This document shows positions 6,877-9,697 of a DNA stretch of 9,697 nucleotides, piece after piece. The position numbers and the translations under genes are program-made. The number at the start of each line of letters is the position of its first letter. Positions within the stretch are counted from its first letter, which is position 1. Source of the stretch: Candidatus Elarobacter sp. GTDB lineage: Bacteria > Vulcanimicrobiota > Vulcanimicrobiia > Vulcanimicrobiales > Vulcanimicrobiaceae. The stretch covers positions 1 through 9,697 of the forward strand of contig JASLGJ010000089.1 in NCBI GenBank assembly GCA_030150085.1. The letters are read 5' to 3'. The notes below the pieces were generated by a model. That model saw only the letters and a program-made list of their open reading frames with translations. It did not search any database and was not told the DNA's origin.

Positions 6877-6928
6877 GGGACGACACGGAAAGCGCCCGCT
6901 TTGCCGTCCCAGCACTCGATCGGGCGCT
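6877..6928 (+). promoter_or_regulatory. Candidate structured leader RNA with H-type pseudoknot topology
   Basis: Two perfect complementarities interlock. GGGACG (6877-6882) pairs with CGTCCC (6905-6910). Within that loop AGCGCCCG (6891-6898) pairs with CGGGCGCT (6921-6928) downstream. This is the topology of an H-type pseudoknot with 6-bp and 8-bp stems. A competing local hairpin, AAAGC (6889-6893) with GCTTT (6898-6902) around GCCC, shares bases with the 8-bp stem, so two states could exclude each other. It would lie in the lipoprotein leader if transcription starts at or before 6877. No known riboswitch consensus was recognised, and short GC-rich matches can arise by chance. Confidence 0.35.
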
Positions 6929-6996
6929 ACCTTAACGGACGTCCAGCCGGTGAGCAGCCGGCCGGCGAGTTCTTGCTCCGGGTGTCGTGGAGCTCT

Positions 6997-7018
6997 CGGG
7001 TCCCCGTAGGGGAGCCCG
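6997..7018 (+). promoter_or_regulatory. Hairpin just upstream of lipoprotein ribosome-binding site
   Basis: CGGGTCCCC (6997-7005), loop GTA and GGGGAGCCCG (7009-7018) form a 9-bp stem with one bulged G at 7014. It ends 12 nt before the AAGGG ribosome-binding site (7031-7035). No T-tract follows, so a terminator is unlikely; a role in translation or mRNA stability is possible. Confidence 0.4.
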
Positions 7019-7040
7019 CCGTTTCCGCTCAAGGGCCAAG

Positions 7041-7967
7041 ATGAAACGTTTCCTCCGTCCGGCCGCCGTCGCGGCCCTGTTCGCACTGAGCGCGTGCGGC
7101 GGGGCTGGTTCGGCCGGTTCCTCGCCTTCGCCCGGCGCCGTGCTCCCGGCCGGCTCGGGCCCGTCCGCCGACTTCACGGCCCGTCTGCCGCAGAACTCGC
7201 TGGGCGGCATCCCCTGCTTCTCGCTGAGCATCTCGCTCTTCGACGCGCCCCTGACGCTCGGAAGCGACGATCAGGTCAACCTCGCCGTGCTGGGCGTCAA
7301 CCTGGTCGGCAGCGACGGCGCGTCGCACCCCATGGTGACCTTTCCCAAGCCGGTCGTGGTCGATCTGCTCAAGCTCAAGAAGGACGCGCGGAAGTTCGAC
7401 ACGATCGCCACGGCGGGCTCGTACTCCGCGATCGAGTTCATCCTGATGCCGGCGCTGACCAGCGTGGTGGTGAGCGGGACCCGCTACCCGGTTCAGTTCG
7501 GCCGGGGCATGGTGGCCTCGCCGGTTCCGATCGCGCTCGACTCGCCGATCGCGATCGCCGGCACCAACAAGTCCAAGGTCAACGTCGCGATCGACTTCAA
7601 CGCGCTCGAGTCGGTCTCGCTGGCCGGCGGCGTCGCGCACATCGACCCGCACTTCGTCTCCAGCACGGACGAGACGCAGATCCACGGCCGCATCCACAAC
7701 AGCGCCGACAAGGCGGTGAGCGGCGCGACGGTGCTGGTCCAAGACGCGGCCGGCAAGGTCGTCAACAGCTCGGTCAGCGACAAGGACGGCACGTTCGTGG
7801 TCCACGCCCTGCGCGCGGGCGCGTTCACCGTCGCCGTGCGCAACACGTACACCTCGGCCTCCGGCGTGACGGTCAGCGCGGCCGGCGCGACCTCGACCGC
7901 TCCGCGCGCGGTCAACGTGCAGCTCGCGGCCGGCGTCGACCTCGACCTCGGCACGCTGGACGATTGA
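7041..7967 (+). CDS. DUF4382-type lipoprotein with carboxypeptidase regulatory-like domain
   Basis: Predicted 308-aa secreted lipoprotein. Residues 1-19 form a lipoprotein signal: a basic MKRFLRP, a hydrophobic stretch and a lipobox L16-S-A-C19, so C19 should be lipidated and the protein membrane-anchored outside the cytoplasm. A Gly/Ser/Pro linker (about 20-45) precedes a DUF4382-like beta domain (about 59-205, starting CFSLSISLFDAPLT and including VVVDLLKL). A carboxypeptidase regulatory-like beta-sandwich follows (from about 212: TQIHGRIHN, then SGATVLVQDAAGK and SDKDGTFVVHALRAG). Such domains usually bind surface ligands or partners; no catalytic residues are visible. The ATG at 7041 is chosen because it gives the signal peptide directly and has AAGGG at 7031-7035. 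GTG at 6987 would add 18 residues before the signal. The regulator gene starts 5 nt after the stop, indicating one operon. Confidence 0.85.
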   Translation: MKRFLRPAAVAALFALSACGGAGSAGSSPSPGAVLPAGSGPSADFTARLPQNSLGGIPCFSLSISLFDAPLTLGSDDQVNLAVLGVNLVGSDGASHPMVTFPKPVVVDLLKLKKDARKFDTIATAGSYSAIEFILMPALTSVVVSGTRYPVQFGRGMVASPVPIALDSPIAIAGTNKSKVNVAIDFNALESVSLAGGVAHIDPHFVSSTDETQIHGRIHNSADKAVSGATVLVQDAAGKVVNSSVSDKDGTFVVHALRAGAFTVAVRNTYTSASGVTVSAAGATSTAPRAVNVQLAAGVDLDLGTLDD

Positions 7968-7972
7968 GCCGC

Positions 7973-9520
7973 ATGCTGGTTTCGGCCGATACCGGTACCA
8001 TCGCGTCGTCGCTGCGGCAAGCGCGCCTGGCCTTGCGCTCGGCGTGGTACGACGCGGCCCTCGAGCTGCTCGACGGCTGCGAGGACTGGCCCGTTCCGCA
8101 CGCGGAGGAAGCCGTCGTCCTCAAGGGCGAGACCCTGGGCCGGCGCGATCCCGTCGGCGCGCTCGAATGGCTGATCGGCCTGGACGACGTCGTCGCGACG
8201 CCGGCCGGGCGGTTCGCCTACGAGCTGGCCCTGGGCAAGGCCTATGCCAACGTGCGCGACCTGAGCTCGGCGGACGCGCGCTACGACGCGGCGGCGGGCT
8301 TGGCGCAGCACGTTCCGGCCGGCGCCGCGGCGCTGGCCTACCACCGCGCTCGCGTGCGCTGGATGCGGCGCGAGTTCGACCCCCACGCACCCGACGTCGC
8401 GCTGGCAGTCACCCACCCCGATCCGAACGTCGCCGCGGCGGCCTTCGCGGTGCGGGGCTGGCACCACGGCAGCCGGGGCGACTTCGGCGCGCAGAAAGCG
8501 GACTTCCGCCGCGTGCTGGCCTACGCCGGCGCGCCGACCGCCGAGCCGGTCGACGTCGCGACGCTGGCGGTGACCTGCCACTCGTTCGCGCGGGTCGCGT
8601 TCGAGACCGCCGACGGCGCCGCCATCGAAGAGGCCCGGCGCGCGTACGCGCAGATCGGCTGGACCTCCGACGTCGAGGTGGACCGCTTCCAGACCCTGCG
8701 CGTGTTCGGCTGGGACTCGTTCATGCGCGGCGAGTCGGGCCAGGCGCAGTGGGCGTTCAAGGACGCCCGGGCGATGGCGCCCTCGCCCGCCTGGCGGGTC
8801 ATGGCGCACCTCGACCGGGCCTTCGTGGCGCGCATCGCGCGCAACGAGGCCTGGGCGGTGGAGGAGCTGGCCGAGGCCGACCGCCTGGCCTGCGACGTGC
8901 GCTGGGAGGCGACCCAGGGCGAGGAGCGCCTGGCCCTGGTGACGCTCGCGGTGCTGCACACCGCCGCCAACGCCAAGCGCGCGCAGCGCTACGCGGCGAT
9001 GTTCTCGCAGCTCGGGGTGGAGAACGTCAACCCGACCCTGGCCCTCTCGGCCGACCGGCGCGCGCGGGGCTTCGCCCAGTACGCGCAGGGGCGCATCGAC
9101 CAGACCCTGGGCCGGCGCGAGGCCGCGGCCGCGAGCCTGTCGCAGGCGTACGCGCTCTTCGACGGCTTGAACTACCACTACCAGGCGGCGATGGCGGCTT
9201 CCGGGCTGGCCGAAGTCACCGGTGACATGGCTTGGCGCGACGCCGCCATGCGGCACGCGGGGGCCTATCCGGGCTGCCCGCTGGCGGCGATGGTCGACGA
9301 GGCGCTGCGGGCCGAGGACGCGCTGCCGCGGGAACTCACCCCGCTGCAGCGCCAGATGGTGCGGGCCATGTGGAGCGGAGCCGACCCGGCCGAGCTCTCG
9401 CGGCGGTTCAGCCGCAGCGCCTACACCATCGAGCGGCAAGTCGCCGCGATCTACGCCGTCTTCGGCGTCGCATCGCGGGCCGAGCTGCTCGAGCACGCCC
9501 GCTCGCGCGGCGTGGCGTGA
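7973..9520 (+). CDS. LuxR-type HTH regulator with long helical-repeat N-terminus
   Basis: Predicted 515-aa cytoplasmic DNA-binding regulator. Residues 1 to about 450 are almost entirely alpha-helical with alanine-rich, TPR-like helix pairs (for example LRQARLALRSAWYDAALELL near the start, and QGRIDQTLGRREAAAASL further on). I see no P-loop ATPase and no phosphoacceptor receiver domain. The C-terminal 455-515 is a divergent LuxR/NarL HTH: LTPLQRQMV, then the recognition-helix region SAYTIERQVAAIYAVFGV and SRAELLEHA. The usual Glu in LTxxE is Gln, and the positions corresponding to DosR Lys179, Lys182 and Asn183 are Tyr, Glu and Arg. It probably binds DNA in response to a protein or ligand sensed by the helical repeats. 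The start is ATG at 7973, 5 nt after the lipoprotein stop; the frame is open upstream but encodes only low-complexity Arg-rich sequence there. It is followed by a terminator 5 nt after the stop. Confidence 0.85.
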   Translation: MLVSADTGTIASSLRQARLALRSAWYDAALELLDGCEDWPVPHAEEAVVLKGETLGRRDPVGALEWLIGLDDVVATPAGRFAYELALGKAYANVRDLSSADARYDAAAGLAQHVPAGAAALAYHRARVRWMRREFDPHAPDVALAVTHPDPNVAAAAFAVRGWHHGSRGDFGAQKADFRRVLAYAGAPTAEPVDVATLAVTCHSFARVAFETADGAAIEEARRAYAQIGWTSDVEVDRFQTLRVFGWDSFMRGESGQAQWAFKDARAMAPSPAWRVMAHLDRAFVARIARNEAWAVEELAEADRLACDVRWEATQGEERLALVTLAVLHTAANAKRAQRYAAMFSQLGVENVNPTLALSADRRARGFAQYAQGRIDQTLGRREAAAASLSQAYALFDGLNYHYQAAMAASGLAEVTGDMAWRDAAMRHAGAYPGCPLAAMVDEALRAEDALPRELTPLQRQMVRAMWSGADPAELSRRFSRSAYTIERQVAAIYAVFGVASRAELLEHARSRGVA

Positions 9521-9525
9521 CACCC

Positions 9526-9566
9526 GGCGGCGCTCGGTCCACTCCGGTGGGCCGAACGCCGCCTTT
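9526..9566 (+). terminator. Intrinsic terminator of the lipoprotein/regulator operon
   Basis: A 17-position stem (9526-9542 with 9547-9563) closes a TCCG loop. It has 15 Watson-Crick pairs, one G·T wobble and one C/A mismatch, and it is followed by TTT (9564-9566). It begins 5 nt after the regulator stop codon. The T-tract is short, but position and stem strength support termination. Confidence 0.82.
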
Positions 9567-9629
9567 ACCTGCACGGGCTCAGCGACGGCTGGCGGGAGGC
9601 CGAAACACGTGTACGATGGAGCACCGGAC

Positions 9630-9697
9630 GTGATCCCAGTTCTGCTCGCGCTGCTGGCGCTCGGATGCGTTTCGAGCGCCGTCCTCGCGCTGCGGAT
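9630..9697 (+). CDS. Start of a gene with hydrophobic N-terminus (partial at right edge)
   Basis: Only the first 22 codons are visible: GTG at 9630 encodes IPVLLALLALGCVSSAVLAL after the initiator, and no stop occurs before the edge. The start is supported by GGAG at 9618-9621 with an 8-nt spacer, the best ribosome-binding site in the window. The hydrophobic stretch is either a signal peptide or a first transmembrane helix. The LALGC segment could be a lipobox, but there is no basic residue before it, so a membrane protein is as likely. Product unknown. It lies downstream of the terminator at 9526-9566, so it should have its own promoter in 9567-9629, where an ACACGTGT palindrome (9605-9612) is the only notable element. 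Confidence 0.65.
   Translation, partial: MIPVLLALLALGCVSSAVLALR

Larger units (their letters stand above)
6736..7040. promoter_or_regulatory. 305-bp divergent intergenic region with several symmetric elements
   Basis: This is the only stretch of about 300 bp without a gene. It separates two divergent units: the membrane protein/glycoside hydrolase on the - strand and the lipoprotein/regulator on the + strand. Its centre (about 6811-6870) is clearly richer in A/T than the surrounding sequence. From left to right it holds a 9-bp inverted repeat (6813-6844), the 14-bp DosR-like palindrome (6852-6865), a potential pseudoknot (6877-6928), a palindrome GGACGTCC (6937-6944), GC-rich self-complementary sequence around 6945-6976, and a hairpin (6997-7018) next to the lipoprotein ribosome-binding site. 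No clear sigma-70 promoter is visible; TAAGGT (6867-6872) is the best + strand -10 candidate but lacks a good -35. Confidence 0.6.

Noticed and set aside
6877..6928. Known riboswitch classes (c-di-GMP-I/II, cobalamin, guanidine, glutamine, fluoride, SAM-II)
   Set aside because: The conserved core sequences I remember for these classes are not present, so only an unclassified structured leader is proposed.
7094..7972. N-terminal extension of the regulator frame through the lipoprotein gene
   Set aside because: The frame is open but encodes Arg-rich low-complexity sequence, while the overlapping frame carries a signal peptide, lipobox and DUF4382-like domain. The regulator has a natural ATG at 7973.
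7493..9574. 693-codon - strand frame opposite the regulator
   Set aside because: Low-complexity composition and mirrored third-position GC bias mark it as the antisense shadow of the regulator and lipoprotein genes.
9616..9633. Five-codon mini-ORF (ATG to TGA) overlapping the GTG of the edge gene
   Set aside because: It has no ribosome-binding site of its own; its GGAG is better explained as the Shine-Dalgarno of the GTG at 9630.

Overview
The window is a very GC-rich, densely coded bacterial chromosome segment with nine CDS, eight complete and one running off the right edge. The codons are strongly biased to G/C in third position and several genes use GTG starts. The gene mix fits a free-living, high-GC, non-model bacterium: an alpha2-type glycyl-tRNA synthetase, a DUF4382-type lipoprotein, a helical-repeat LuxR-type regulator without a receiver domain, an FkbM methyltransferase and a YfdC-like FNT channel. 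It resembles the Eremiobacterota (WPS-2) group, but that assignment is inference from gene style. No mobile element, CRISPR array, tRNA or rRNA was found.

Layout: (1) 1-1695, + strand: a strong hairpin at the left edge, then a NUDIX hydrolase overlapped by 19 bp by a membrane-anchored family 2 glycosyltransferase. (2) 1700-2560, - strand: an FkbM-family SAM methyltransferase, tail-to-tail with the glycosyltransferase (4 bp apart) and divergent from the next gene. (3) 2627-4850, + strand: an FNT-family channel, then glycyl-tRNA synthetase. (4) 4847-6735, - strand: a two-gene unit in which a polytopic, histidine-rich membrane protein is translationally coupled (GTGA overlap) to a cytoplasmic glycoside-hydrolase-like protein. 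The last gene and glyS share one CTAG for their opposing stop codons. (5) 6736-7040: the only large intergenic region, unusually AT-rich in its middle and full of symmetry. (6) 7041-9520, + strand: the DUF4382 lipoprotein and, 5 nt later, the LuxR-type regulator, closed by a long hairpin terminator. (7) From 9630: the start of another + strand gene with a hydrophobic N-terminus.

The most unusual region is the 305-bp divergent intergenic region. It contains an exact 14-bp palindrome, GGGACTTTAGTCCC, which matches the core of the DosR/DevR dormancy-regulon box known from mycobacteria. Next to it lie a second, 9-bp inverted repeat and a downstream segment whose perfect 6-bp and 8-bp complementarities have H-type pseudoknot topology. 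A further hairpin sits just before the lipoprotein ribosome-binding site. The inferred picture is a lipoprotein/regulator operon, and possibly the divergent membrane-protein/hydrolase operon, controlled by a NarL/LuxR-class response regulator with an added RNA-level control. The regulator encoded in the window lacks the DosR-type DNA-contacting residues, so the protein that binds the box is probably encoded elsewhere. None of this has been tested.
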